Assembly (NCBI GenBank): GCA_913009215.1
Contig: CAJVXG010000022.1
Span: 1-14,137 of the forward strand
DNA: 14,137 nt
Reading direction: 5' to 3'
Source: an uncultured Gammaproteobacteria bacterium
GTDB lineage: Bacteria; Pseudomonadota; Gammaproteobacteria; Acidiferrobacterales; CAJVXG01
Shown here: piece after piece, positions 7,235 through 13,067 of the stretch
How positions within the stretch are numbered: the first letter of the stretch is position 1
Layout of the letters: every line of letters starts with the position of its first letter
Position numbers and translations under genes: made by a program
Notes under the pieces: generated by a model
Seen by the model: only the letters and a program-made list of their open reading frames with translations
What the model was told of the DNA's origin: nothing
Database searches by the model: none

Positions 7235-8248
7235 GTGAAGCTTAACGCGAATCGTTTCGATGGTGAAGCCTTGAATACCAAAGCGGATGAAAATCTGAAA
7301 AGCACACATATGACGCTGGAAATACCGGATTCCATGGCCGGTGGGCGGCTGGACAAGGTGCTGTCCAACCTGCTGGATGGCTATTCACGCAGCCAGATTC
7401 AGCAATGGATCAAGTCCGGTCGAGTGCTGGTAGATAATGAGTTTATGCGTAACCGGGACAAGGTCGCTGGCGGCGAACATGTTGTCATTGAGCCCGAACT
7501 GAAAGCGGAACCCTCCTGGAAGCCAGAACAGATTCCTTTGGATATCGTTTATGAAGACAAGGCCGTACTGGTGATTAATAAGCCAGCGGGCCTGGTAGTG
7601 CACCCCGGGGCAGGTAACAGCGACGGCACCCTGTTAAATGCGCTGCTCTATCATGACAGCACATTACAACATTTACCACGCGCGGGTATCGTTCACCGTC
7701 TGGATAAAGATACTTCAGGTATTATGGTGGTTGCCAGAACCGAAGTGGCGCGCCTGAATCTGATTGCTCAACTGGAGACAAGAACCTTGCACAGGCAGTA
7801 CAAGGCGGTGGTGCAAGGCCTGTTGGTTGCCGGAGGCAGCATTGATGAACCCATTGGGCGCCACCCGGTGTCACGGATAAAAATGGCGGTCAGCACCAGG
7901 GGCAAGACCGCCATTACTCATTATCACGTCATTGAGAAATACCGGGCCCATACCCTGATCGATGTCAGGCTGGAGACAGGACGCACCCATCAAATACGGG
8001 TACATATGGCACACATTCAGCACCCGATTGTTGGTGATCGGGTCTATGGTGGGCGCATGAACCTTCCGGCAGGATGCAGCGATCCTTTAATAAAGACATT
8101 GCAGCAATGGAAAAGGCAGGCCTTGCATGCCCATACACTGGGTTTCAATCACCCGGACGACGACAGCTTCTGTACCTGGTCTGTGGAAATACCGCACGAT
8201 ATGCAGGAGTTAATATTGGCACTAAAAAAAGATTCAGCGTCGGTATAG
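7235..8248 (+). CDS. rluD: Ribosomal large subunit pseudouridine synthase D
   Basis: RluD converts uridines in helix 69 of 23S rRNA (E. coli 1911, 1915, 1917) to pseudouridine. The 337-residue frame has an N-terminal S4 RNA-binding domain (about 37-90: GRLDKVLSNLLDGYSRSQIQ through DKVAGGEHVVIEP) and the RluA-type catalytic domain: YEDKAVLVINKPAGLVVHPG, the catalytic Asp157 in GIVHRLDKDTSG, RQYKAVVQG and LETGRTHQIRVHMAHIQHPI. The start is uncertain. GTG 7235 leaves only 28 nt to the divergent bamD start, while ATG 7310 (312 aa) fits the family N terminus better and leaves room for promoters. I give the longer frame but slightly favour 7310. Neither has a strong ribosome site. In relatives pgeF often follows rluD directly; here about 1.7 kb of other DNA intervenes. 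Confidence 0.95.
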   Translation: MKLNANRFDGEALNTKADENLKSTHMTLEIPDSMAGGRLDKVLSNLLDGYSRSQIQQWIKSGRVLVDNEFMRNRDKVAGGEHVVIEPELKAEPSWKPEQIPLDIVYEDKAVLVINKPAGLVVHPGAGNSDGTLLNALLYHDSTLQHLPRAGIVHRLDKDTSGIMVVARTEVARLNLIAQLETRTLHRQYKAVVQGLLVAGGSIDEPIGRHPVSRIKMAVSTRGKTAITHYHVIEKYRAHTLIDVRLETGRTHQIRVHMAHIQHPIVGDRVYGGRMNLPAGCSDPLIKTLQQWKRQALHAHTLGFNHPDDDSFCTWSVEIPHDMQELILALKKDSASV

Positions 8249-8310
8249 CCGCTTCTTTGATCTCCCCTGCAAAGTGTCTATGCTTAAAGTGTAGCGGTAC
8301 CTTAGGTTTA

Positions 8311-8532
8311 TTGGGCGACGTGGAAAAGAAAGAATTACTCAAGGCGGCAGACCGGTTTACTGACCCGAAGGAGAAAGAGGCCTTTATTCGGTTGTTGATG
8401 GGAATGTCTGGTGCCAATGCAGAAGAGCGTGTAAAGCAGCAACAAAAACGACGTAATTTACTGATCCTGGTTTTGGGAGGGTTTTTCCTCTTGCTGTTTA
8501 TTGCCTATATTCAGATCAAAAATATGATCTGA
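8311..8532 (+). CDS. Small C-terminally anchored membrane protein, unknown function
   Basis: No family recognised. The open frame extends back into rluD to an ATG at 8074, but that would overlap rluD by 175 nt, so a start after rluD is more likely. TTG 8311 has an AGG 4 nt upstream and gives 73 residues; TTG 8257 would give 92. The unambiguous part is a charged helical stretch (DVEKKELLKAADRFTDPKEK), a methionine-rich MGMSGANAEERV, the basic flank KQQQKRR, one membrane segment (LLILVLGGFFLLLFIAYIQI) and a five-residue tail KNMI-stop. Charge distribution predicts a cytoplasmic N terminus and a tail-anchored inner membrane topology. It would be co-transcribed with rluD. Its last eight codons and stop lie inside a palindrome that recurs at 9903-9934. 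Confidence 0.5.
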   Translation: MGDVEKKELLKAADRFTDPKEKEAFIRLLMGMSGANAEERVKQQQKRRNLLILVLGGFFLLLFIAYIQIKNMI

Positions 8533-8536
8533 GGCA
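8505..8536. repeat. 32-nt palindromic repeat, copy 1
   Basis: This segment matches 9903-9934 at 28 of 32 positions, in direct orientation. Its core is the inverted repeat TCAGATC (8511-8517) and GATCTGA (8526-8532) around an 8-nt A/T loop. It overlaps the end and TGA stop of the small membrane protein gene. It could act as an mRNA 3'-end hairpin, but no T tract follows. Confidence 0.7.
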
Positions 8537-8586
8537 AAAGATTGCGAATTGTTTTTACGGTGTACTATGTTATGGATTAGTATATT

Positions 8587-8680
8587 AGAGAATATTGCTC
8601 TCTGACCGGTTCTTCTTCTCCCTTTTGGCTAACAGACCGCAAGATGCCGCAAGGGTCGAACAGCGCAGTAGAACCAGGTC
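8587..8680 (+). ncRNA. Candidate structured 5' leader of the 8721 gene
   Basis: Three nested or adjacent helices can be drawn. P1 is AGAGA (8587-8591) with TCTCT (8599-8603), 7-nt loop. Directly adjacent is P2, GACCGGTTCT (8604-8613) with AGAACC-A-GGTC (8670-8680), a 10-bp stem with one bulged A closing a 56-nt interior. Inside it P3 is CCCTT (8620-8624) with AAGGG (8651-8655), a 2x2 internal loop, then GGC (8627-8629) with GCC (8646-8648). It matches no riboswitch or ncRNA I know and is not a tRNA despite the 77-nt span of P2. It ends 40 nt before the ATG of the exported basic protein, so a leader is the simplest reading. Supported by complementarity only. Confidence 0.35.
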
Positions 8681-8720
8681 ATGTGTGAGGGGATAATCCG
8701 CTTTAAGTTAAGAGAAAAAT

Positions 8721-9185
8721 ATGTGTAAATTATACAGCTATACATTAATGCTCATTTCTGTCGGCATCATTTCGTTATTGGTAAATGATGCGGCTATTGC
8801 TGGCAATAAGAACAGTGGTGTCATGCTTGCCACTAAACAGTCGTCGTTAAATACCATATCCACACAAAAACGAACTTACACATCTGTAAGAAAGCAACAG
8901 GGAAGAATAGTACTTGATACAAAAACTCCGAGGTCTGTAAAAGCATCAAAAACAACAGGCAAAAAAGCTGAACAGAATGACCTCAATTTCAGATCTTTAA
9001 AGAAGAAAGCCAGAACAGTTATTCCAGAACACTCACCAGAATGGAGTAATCAACGCACAGCTGACCCGGGTGAAACATTATTAAAGATTCAGAACAGAAA
9101 TAAACAGATAAGAAAAAACACAACGAGGAAATTACCTGCATCAAAAAAACCTAAGATTCCAGCACATAAAATAAAATCGCCCTGA
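8721..9185 (+). CDS. Exported, strongly basic low-complexity protein, unknown function
   Basis: No family recognised. The 154-residue product starts with a signal peptide: MCKLYSYT, a hydrophobic core LMLISVGIISLLV, and a likely signal peptidase I site AIA|GN after residue 27. The mature ~127 residues contain about 31 Lys/Arg against 7 Asp/Glu, many Thr/Ser/Gln/Asn, no Cys and little hydrophobic core. It looks disordered or a binder of nucleic acid, peptidoglycan or another anionic polymer in the periplasm, but that is inference. The least low-complexity part is EHSPEWSNQRTADPGETLLK (about 103-122). AAGAG lies just before the ATG as ribosome site. The gene is visibly A-rich compared with rluD and pgeF, suggesting acquisition, and it is next to a RAYT unit. 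A small hairpin follows the stop. Confidence 0.7.
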   Translation: MCKLYSYTLMLISVGIISLLVNDAAIAGNKNSGVMLATKQSSLNTISTQKRTYTSVRKQQGRIVLDTKTPRSVKASKTTGKKAEQNDLNFRSLKKKARTVIPEHSPEWSNQRTADPGETLLKIQNRNKQIRKNTTRKLPASKKPKIPAHKIKSP

Positions 9186-9186
9186 A

Positions 9187-9201
9187 GATCCAAAAGGGAT
9201 C
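9187..9201 (+). other. Hairpin just after the exported basic protein gene
   Basis: GATCC (9187-9191) and GGATC (9197-9201) pair around a 5-nt AAAAG loop, starting one base after the stop codon. No T run follows, so it is at best a weak or Rho-assisted 3' end. Confidence 0.3.
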
Positions 9202-9287
9202 AAGTCTGTACTTATACTATTACCTATAGTGCTTTGGCACGGTAAATCCCACTCCCAAGTGCACCACCAACACAAAAAGCAGCAGCA

Positions 9288-9320
9288 CACGTAGGATGCG
9301 GTGAGTTTGCGAACCGCATC
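9288..9320 (+). repeat. REP element, left copy (upstream of the RAYT gene)
   Basis: The element reads CACGTAG, then GATGCGGT, a 10-nt loop, then ACCGCATC. It is a perfect 8-bp palindrome preceded by GTAG, the tetranucleotide that marks REP elements recognised by RAYT proteins. It matches the reverse complement of 9870-9902 at 30 of 33 positions. It ends 11 nt before the RAYT start codon, so its hairpin would sit close to the ribosome-binding region. Confidence 0.85.
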
Positions 9321-9331
9321 AGTCGAGAACA

Positions 9332-9862
9332 ATGACAGAATACCGCAGAACACAGGTCGAAGGTGCAACATACTTCTTCACCGTAAATTGCGCCGAACGT
9401 CATGGCAATCATGTGTTGGTAAACCATATAGTTTTACTGCGGCAGTCTTTCCGAAAGGTGAAGATTGACCATCCATTCAAGATTGATGCAATGGTTGTTT
9501 TGCCGGATCATATGCACTGCATCTGGACCCTGCCACCGGGCGACGCTGACTATAAAACACGATGGGCTTTGGTCAAGGCGGATTTCTCCCGCGGCATTCC
9601 GCAAGGGGAAAGACGTTCCCAAAGCCGTATGAAAAGGGGCGAGCGTGGAATCTGGCAGCGCCGGTATTGGGAGCACCTGATCCGGGATGACCGGGATTAC
9701 CAGCGGCATGTCGATTATATTCATTGGAATCCGGTTAAACACGGATGGGTAAATCGGGTCAGGGATTGGCCGCATTCAAGTTTCCACGCGTATGTACGAC
9801 AAGGGATTGTTTCGGTAGATTGGGCCAGTGAGCCAGATGAAGGCATTAAAACAGGAGAATAA
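9332..9862 (+). CDS. REP-associated tyrosine transposase (RAYT, Y1/IS200-like fold)
   Basis: RAYTs are single-strand-acting HUH endonucleases related to IS200/IS605 TnpA that nick at REP sequences and are thought to spread them; usually they are single-copy and domesticated. The 176-residue product is full length. It shows TYFFTVNCAERHGNHVL near the N terminus, VVLPDHMHCIWTLP with the metal-binding HUH triplet His60-Met-His62, KADFSR, the conserved GIWQRRYWEHLIRDDRDY, and VDYIHWNPVKHG where Tyr129 is the likely nucleophile. No stop or frameshift is visible, so it may be active. It is bracketed by inverted REP copies (9288-9320, 9870-9902), the standard RAYT arrangement. The ATG has only a weak GAG-type ribosome site immediately after the left REP. 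Confidence 0.93.
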   Translation: MTEYRRTQVEGATYFFTVNCAERHGNHVLVNHIVLLRQSFRKVKIDHPFKIDAMVVLPDHMHCIWTLPPGDADYKTRWALVKADFSRGIPQGERRSQSRMKRGERGIWQRRYWEHLIRDDRDYQRHVDYIHWNPVKHGWVNRVRDWPHSSFHAYVRQGIVSVDWASEPDEGIKTGE

Positions 9863-9869
9863 CCCGATC

Positions 9870-9902
9870 GATGCGGTTCGCCAGCTTACCGCATCCTACG
9901 TG
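9870..9902 (-). repeat. REP element, right copy (downstream of the RAYT gene)
   Basis: This is the inverted partner of 9288-9320. On the minus strand it reads CACGTAG, GATGCGGT, a 10-nt loop, ACCGCATC. The 8-bp palindrome is perfect and the three differences from the left copy are all in the loop region. It begins 7 nt after the RAYT stop and abuts the second 32-nt palindromic repeat at 9903. Confidence 0.85.
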
Positions 9903-9934
9903 CTATAGTCAGATCAAAAGTATAATCTGACGCA
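9903..9934. repeat. 32-nt palindromic repeat, copy 2
   Basis: Direct repeat of 8505-8536 (28 of 32 identical). The core GTCAGAT (9908-9914) and ATCTGAC (9925-9931) forms a perfect 7-bp stem with a 10-nt loop. Read in the matching frame it encodes YSQIKSII-stop, a diverged version of the YIQIKNMI-stop end of the small membrane protein, so it looks like a displaced copy of that gene's 3' end. It starts exactly where the right REP ends. Confidence 0.7.
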
Positions 9935-9977
9935 CTTAATTTATCAGCTAACAATTTTATCACCCCTTTTCCTGATT

Positions 9978-10715
9978 ATGTGGATTCAAGCCAACTGGCC
10001 AGCCGCAACACACATCCATGCCGTCACCACAACCCGTGTCGGCGGTTTTAGCCTTGCTCCGTACGATAGCCTGAATCTGGCGACACACGTTGGTGATAAA
10101 CCGGAACTGGTTGAGAAAAACCGTCATAAATTAACCGGGGCGTTGTCGATGCCGTCAGCGCCGATTTGGCTAAACCAGGTGCACGGTTCAGTCGTGGTCG
10201 AAGCCAATGAAGCTAATCTCGATAAAGAAGCAGACGGTAGCTATACCCGTACACCCGGTATTGTTTGCGCCGTATTGACGGCCGATTGTTTACCCATTTT
10301 TCTTAGTGATGAGGCAGGACAGCAGGTTGCGGTGTTGCATGCCGGATGGAGGGGTCTGCATGCCGGGGTCATTGCATCGTGCATCAAGGAGTTTGCTGTG
10401 TCGCCGGAAAGTATAATGGTATGGCTAGGTCCAGCTATTGGCCCCGAGGAATTTGAGGTTGGCAAAGATGTCTATACTGCGTTTATATTAATTGATAGCG
10501 GTTTTGCAGAATATTTTGTGCCATGCGCGGAGAATAAGTGGTTGGCAAATATCTATGCATTGGCGACCAGACTTCTGCACCGGTCGGGGGTGGTATCGAT
10601 CCATGGTGGCGAATATTGTACCTATACGGAACCAGACAATTTCTTTTCCTACCGGCGTGATGGTCGGTGTGGTCGAATGGCATCATTGATATGGATGGAT
10701 GCAAACAAAAAATAG
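9978..10715 (+). CDS. pgeF: Peptidoglycan editing factor / multicopper-oxidase-like purine nucleoside phosphorylase (YfiH family)
   Basis: This family (Cu-oxidase_4, formerly laccase-domain YfiH) has adenosine phosphorylase/deaminase activity in vitro, and in E. coli it prevents mis-incorporation of L-Ser into peptidoglycan. The 245 residues are full length. Predicted metal ligands are His69 (NQVHGSVVV), Cys104 (TADCLPIF) and His121 (LHAGWRGL); other marks are TTTRVGGFSLAPYDSLNLA, WLGPAIGPEEFEVG and the C-terminal CTYTEPDNFFSYRRDGRCGR. In many gammaproteobacteria it directly follows rluD; here it is separated from it by the REP/RAYT-containing segment. The start ATG has no strong ribosome site, but the N-terminal WIQANWP is typical. 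The ZIP transporter gene follows after 34 nt. Confidence 0.93.
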   Translation: MWIQANWPAATHIHAVTTTRVGGFSLAPYDSLNLATHVGDKPELVEKNRHKLTGALSMPSAPIWLNQVHGSVVVEANEANLDKEADGSYTRTPGIVCAVLTADCLPIFLSDEAGQQVAVLHAGWRGLHAGVIASCIKEFAVSPESIMVWLGPAIGPEEFEVGKDVYTAFILIDSGFAEYFVPCAENKWLANIYALATRLLHRSGVVSIHGGEYCTYTEPDNFFSYRRDGRCGRMASLIWMDANKK

Positions 10716-10749
10716 GGTATGATGCCGGCCTTTTCCGGGCGGTGGCGGC

Positions 10750-11535
10750 ATGAATGAGCTTCTAATCTGGATCATCGGTTTTACCCTGTTGGGCGGTGTG
10801 CTCGGCGTTGTTACTGCCTCGTTTTTCCTGTTGTTGCCTGTAGGCTTCCGTAACAGAATGTTGCCATCGCTCGTCAGTTTTGCCACAGGCGCATTGTTGG
10901 GCGCTGCATTTCTGGCTCTGTTGCCTCATGCCATAGAGAATACCCATGGGGTTGGCGCCCACAAGATTGCAATCACTATCCTGACAGGCATTATTGTATT
11001 TTTCCTGATGGAAAAGATGGTGTTGTGGCGCCATTGCCATGCTCACGAATGCGAGGCCCATGACCTGGCACACGAGCAGGGAAAAAAGAAGGCCGTGGGG
11101 CAGTTAATTCTGGTGGGAGATACGATTCACAATCTGGTGGATGGTGTTTTGATTGCAGCCGCCTTTATGACCGATATCCATCTCGGCGTGGTAACCAGTC
11201 TTGCTGTGATAGCCCATGAAATACCACAGGAACTGGGCGACTTTGCTTTGTTGCTACACAGTGGTTTTAGTCGTGGCAAGGCCATGTTGTTTAACATGAT
11301 CTCGGGACTCAGCACCGTGCTTGGTGGTATTGTCGCCTATTATTCCCTGTCTGTGAGTCAGCAATTAGTGCCTTATGTGCTGGCCCTGGCGGCCTCCAGC
11401 TTTATTTATATTGCCGTGGCTGATTTGATACCTGGATTGCACAAACGGGTGGAAGCGAAGGCCACCTTGCAGCAAATGATCTTGATACTAAGCGGTATTG
11501 CGATCATCTATACATCACACACCTTCCTGCATTAG
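10750..11535 (+). CDS. ZIP family divalent metal transporter
   Basis: ZIP proteins move Zn2+ or other divalent metals into the cytoplasm. The 261 residues show about eight membrane segments. The binuclear metal site residues are visible in TM4 (GDTIHNLVDGVLIAAAF, His127, Asn128, Asp131) and TM5 (AHEIPQELGDFALL, His156, Glu157, Glu161). A His-rich cytosolic loop between TM3 and TM4 (RHCHAHECEAHDLAHEQ, about 94-110) fits the regulatory metal-binding loop of the family. The LLPHAIE motif occurs in TM2. Substrate cannot be assigned from the sequence; zinc is most likely. It probably shares a transcript with pgeF, 34 nt upstream. Its stop is 4 nt from the stop of the convergent DsrE-like gene, with no terminator between them. 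Confidence 0.92.
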   Translation: MNELLIWIIGFTLLGGVLGVVTASFFLLLPVGFRNRMLPSLVSFATGALLGAAFLALLPHAIENTHGVGAHKIAITILTGIIVFFLMEKMVLWRHCHAHECEAHDLAHEQGKKKAVGQLILVGDTIHNLVDGVLIAAAFMTDIHLGVVTSLAVIAHEIPQELGDFALLLHSGFSRGKAMLFNMISGLSTVLGGIVAYYSLSVSQQLVPYVLALAASSFIYIAVADLIPGLHKRVEAKATLQQMILILSGIAIIYTSHTFLH

Positions 11536-11539
11536 GAAA

Positions 11540-12049
11540 TTACAAGTGTATGTACCCCTTTTTCAGCAGGCGTTTTTCTTCGCTAGGTCCGTAGGGGACT
11601 ATCTCGATAAATGAAGGAATTTCATTGTCCTTGATTTTCATTAGGCGCATCCGGGTTCGACAAATTTTTATATCGATTATTTTATCTTTGTCGAGTTTCC
11701 TGGCACGGTCGACGATCTTTTTAAAGACTCGATAATTCTTTTTAGTAAAAAAACCAACTTCGGGGCCATGGAGCACAAGTGCGATACCTGTCTTCCTGGT
11801 ATCATTGTATAGTTTGCCGGATAATTTTTCGGCACGCGCAAACAGGGCATTAATTTCTTTTTTACTATGCAGGGTAACGCTTAACATGTAGCGTTTGTTT
11901 TTATCAGCCTGTAGTCGGCCCTGCGGAATAGTACCGACCGTACCAGAACCCGCAACCGGAGTGTTGGTGCTATTAGCTGGCGCCAGAAAATAAACACCGA
12001 TACCGGCTACCAGCACCAACAAGGAAATAATGAAAATCTGTTTTGACAT
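11540..12049 (-). CDS. Membrane-anchored DsrE/DsrF-like protein
   Basis: The 169-residue product has one N-terminal hydrophobic segment (about 5-23, IFIISLLVLVAGIGVYFLAP), acting as anchor or uncleaved signal, then a Thr/Gly/Pro linker and a compact domain. The domain follows the COG1416 (DsrE-like) pattern: a first strand YMLSVTLHS, helix EINALFARAEKL, strand TGIALVLHGPEVGFF, helix, DIKICRTRMRLM where one Cys is kept at the position typical of the family, and the ending SFIEIVPYGPSEEKRLLKKG. Cytosolic DsrE homologues carry sulfur in sulfur oxidation; the periplasmic, stand-alone forms have no assigned role. No dsr, tus or rhodanese genes are nearby. It lies 96 nt downstream of nadC on the same strand. 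Assignment rests on motif shape, so the family call is moderate. Confidence 0.62.
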   Translation of the reverse strand: MSKQIFIISLLVLVAGIGVYFLAPANSTNTPVAGSGTVGTIPQGRLQADKNKRYMLSVTLHSKKEINALFARAEKLSGKLYNDTRKTGIALVLHGPEVGFFTKKNYRVFKKIVDRARKLDKDKIIDIKICRTRMRLMKIKDNEIPSFIEIVPYGPSEEKRLLKKGYIHL

Positions 12050-12097
12050 TTGTTGTGTTTAGCGAAGTCCGGGTTGCTTACAGTAGTATAACCAGAG

Positions 12098-12118
12098 CCA
12101 TGCAATTTCTCCGCATGG
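12098..12118 (-). other. Hairpin between nadC and the DsrE-like gene
   Basis: CCATGC (12098-12103) and GCATGG (12113-12118) form a perfect 6-bp stem with a 9-nt loop, 28 nt after the nadC stop in the direction of transcription. No T tract follows on the minus strand, so it is not a standard intrinsic terminator. It may protect or attenuate the message. Confidence 0.3.
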
Positions 12119-12145
12119 ATCAATTAAACCAGATAAATCAGAACA

Positions 12146-12985
12146 TTAGAGATCAGAGAGTTGCATGGATAGTTCGACTGCGCTGATATTCTTGGTTAAA
12201 TCACCAATGGAAATATAGTCAATACCGGTTTCAGCAACGGCGCTAATATTGTCCAGGGTGATATTACCCGAGACTTCCAGTTCTGCTTTTTTATTATTTA
12301 GTGCCACGGCCTGGACCACATCACTGTAATTAAAGTTATCCAGCAATATTCTTTTTGCTCCGGCATTGAGCGCTTCTTCCAGTTCTGCCAGTGATTCGAC
12401 CTCAATTTCTATCGGCGTCTCATCTTTGGATAATGCCAGGGCCTTTTCAATAGCGGCCTTAACAGAGCCGAGGGCGCGGATATGATTTTCCTTGATCAAA
12501 ACGGCATCGAACAGTCCCATGCGATGGTTGTAGCAGCCGCCATGACGAACCGCATATTTCTCTGCCTGTCGCCACCCCGGTATTGTCTTTCGTGTATCCA
12601 GTACTTTTGCATTGGTTCCTTCTGTGGCATTGGCATAACGTCTGGCCTTGGTGGCAATACCGGACAAGGTCTGCAAAAAATTCAGCGCCGTTCTTTCACC
12701 AGTCAAAAGAATGTGGGCCGGACCCTTGATATGACAAATAATGTCACCGTCATAAATCAGCTCACCTTCTTTCTTGCGCCAATGGACTTCGCATTGCCGA
12801 TCCATCTGATGATATACCTCATTGACCCAGGGTGTTCCGCAGAGAACAGCATGCTGGCGACTGATTATTTTGGCCATGCCTGTCACCTGTTCTGTTAATA
12901 GTGCTGCCGTCAGGTCACCACTACCAATATCCTCCTGTAATGCCTGTTGTACCTGTTGTGTAATATTGTCAGGGAGTTTGTCCAT
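12146..12985 (-). CDS. nadC: Nicotinate-nucleotide pyrophosphorylase (carboxylating)
   Basis: NadC converts quinolinate and PRPP to nicotinate mononucleotide, CO2 and PPi in de novo NAD synthesis. From ATG 12985 the protein has 279 residues, in the family range. The open frame runs on to 13093, but the extra 36 residues are unlike the family, whereas MDKLPDNITQQVQQALQEDI is a normal start. Marks are EDIGSGDLTA, LTGERTALNFLQTLSGIAT, the phosphoribosyl-binding LDTRKTIPGWRQAEKYAV, GGCYNHRMGLFDAVLIKENH, IEIEVESLAELEEALNAGAK, LLDNF, LEVSGNITLDN and ISIGDLTKNI. The last motif is more often GALTK(H/N); Asp for Ala is a small oddity. The ribosome site is weak. nadB and nadA are not in the window. It is divergent from the PlsC-like gene. 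Confidence 0.95.
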   Translation of the reverse strand: MDKLPDNITQQVQQALQEDIGSGDLTAALLTEQVTGMAKIISRQHAVLCGTPWVNEVYHQMDRQCEVHWRKKEGELIYDGDIICHIKGPAHILLTGERTALNFLQTLSGIATKARRYANATEGTNAKVLDTRKTIPGWRQAEKYAVRHGGCYNHRMGLFDAVLIKENHIRALGSVKAAIEKALALSKDETPIEIEVESLAELEEALNAGAKRILLDNFNYSDVVQAVALNNKKAELEVSGNITLDNISAVAETGIDYISIGDLTKNISAVELSMQLSDL

Positions 12986-13029
12986 TAATTGAATATCCGG
13001 AAACAGCAGTCTGTGAAATGTGAGTGAGG

Positions 13030-13067
13030 ATTTTACTCTATGAGCTTTACTTGTACAGGGGGTACAA
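13030..13067 (-). promoter_or_regulatory. nadC: Possible nadC promoter with overlapping dyad
   Basis: On the minus strand TAAAAT (13035-13030) is a fair -10, and TGTACA (13057-13052), 16 nt upstream, is a four-of-six -35. The -35 lies inside the perfect dyad TTGTAC-N5-GTACAA (13051-13067), so a bound regulator there would block the promoter. The region also overlaps the first codons of the divergent PlsC-like gene if that starts at 13040. Prediction by eye only. Confidence 0.3.

Noticed and set aside
8074..8310. Long N-terminal extension of the small membrane protein frame from ATG 8074
   Set aside because: It overlaps rluD by 175 nt in another frame, and the translation there has no protein-like character compared with the conserved RluD sequence.
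8604..8680. tRNA-sized (77 nt) paired element
   Set aside because: The end stem is 10 bp with a bulge, there is no anticodon arm or T-loop consensus in the right place, and no acceptor CCA. It is treated as a leader structure instead.
8681..8728. 15-codon ORF overlapping the start of the exported basic protein gene
   Set aside because: The only upstream AGG is 2 nt from the ATG, too close for a ribosome site, and the frame merely crosses the start of the next gene.
12482..12898. 138-aa frame antisense to nadC, and similar long antisense frames (for example 3563-4228 and 2295-2708)
   Set aside because: They lie wholly inside strongly conserved genes on the opposite strand and show no domain of their own; they are typical shadow frames.
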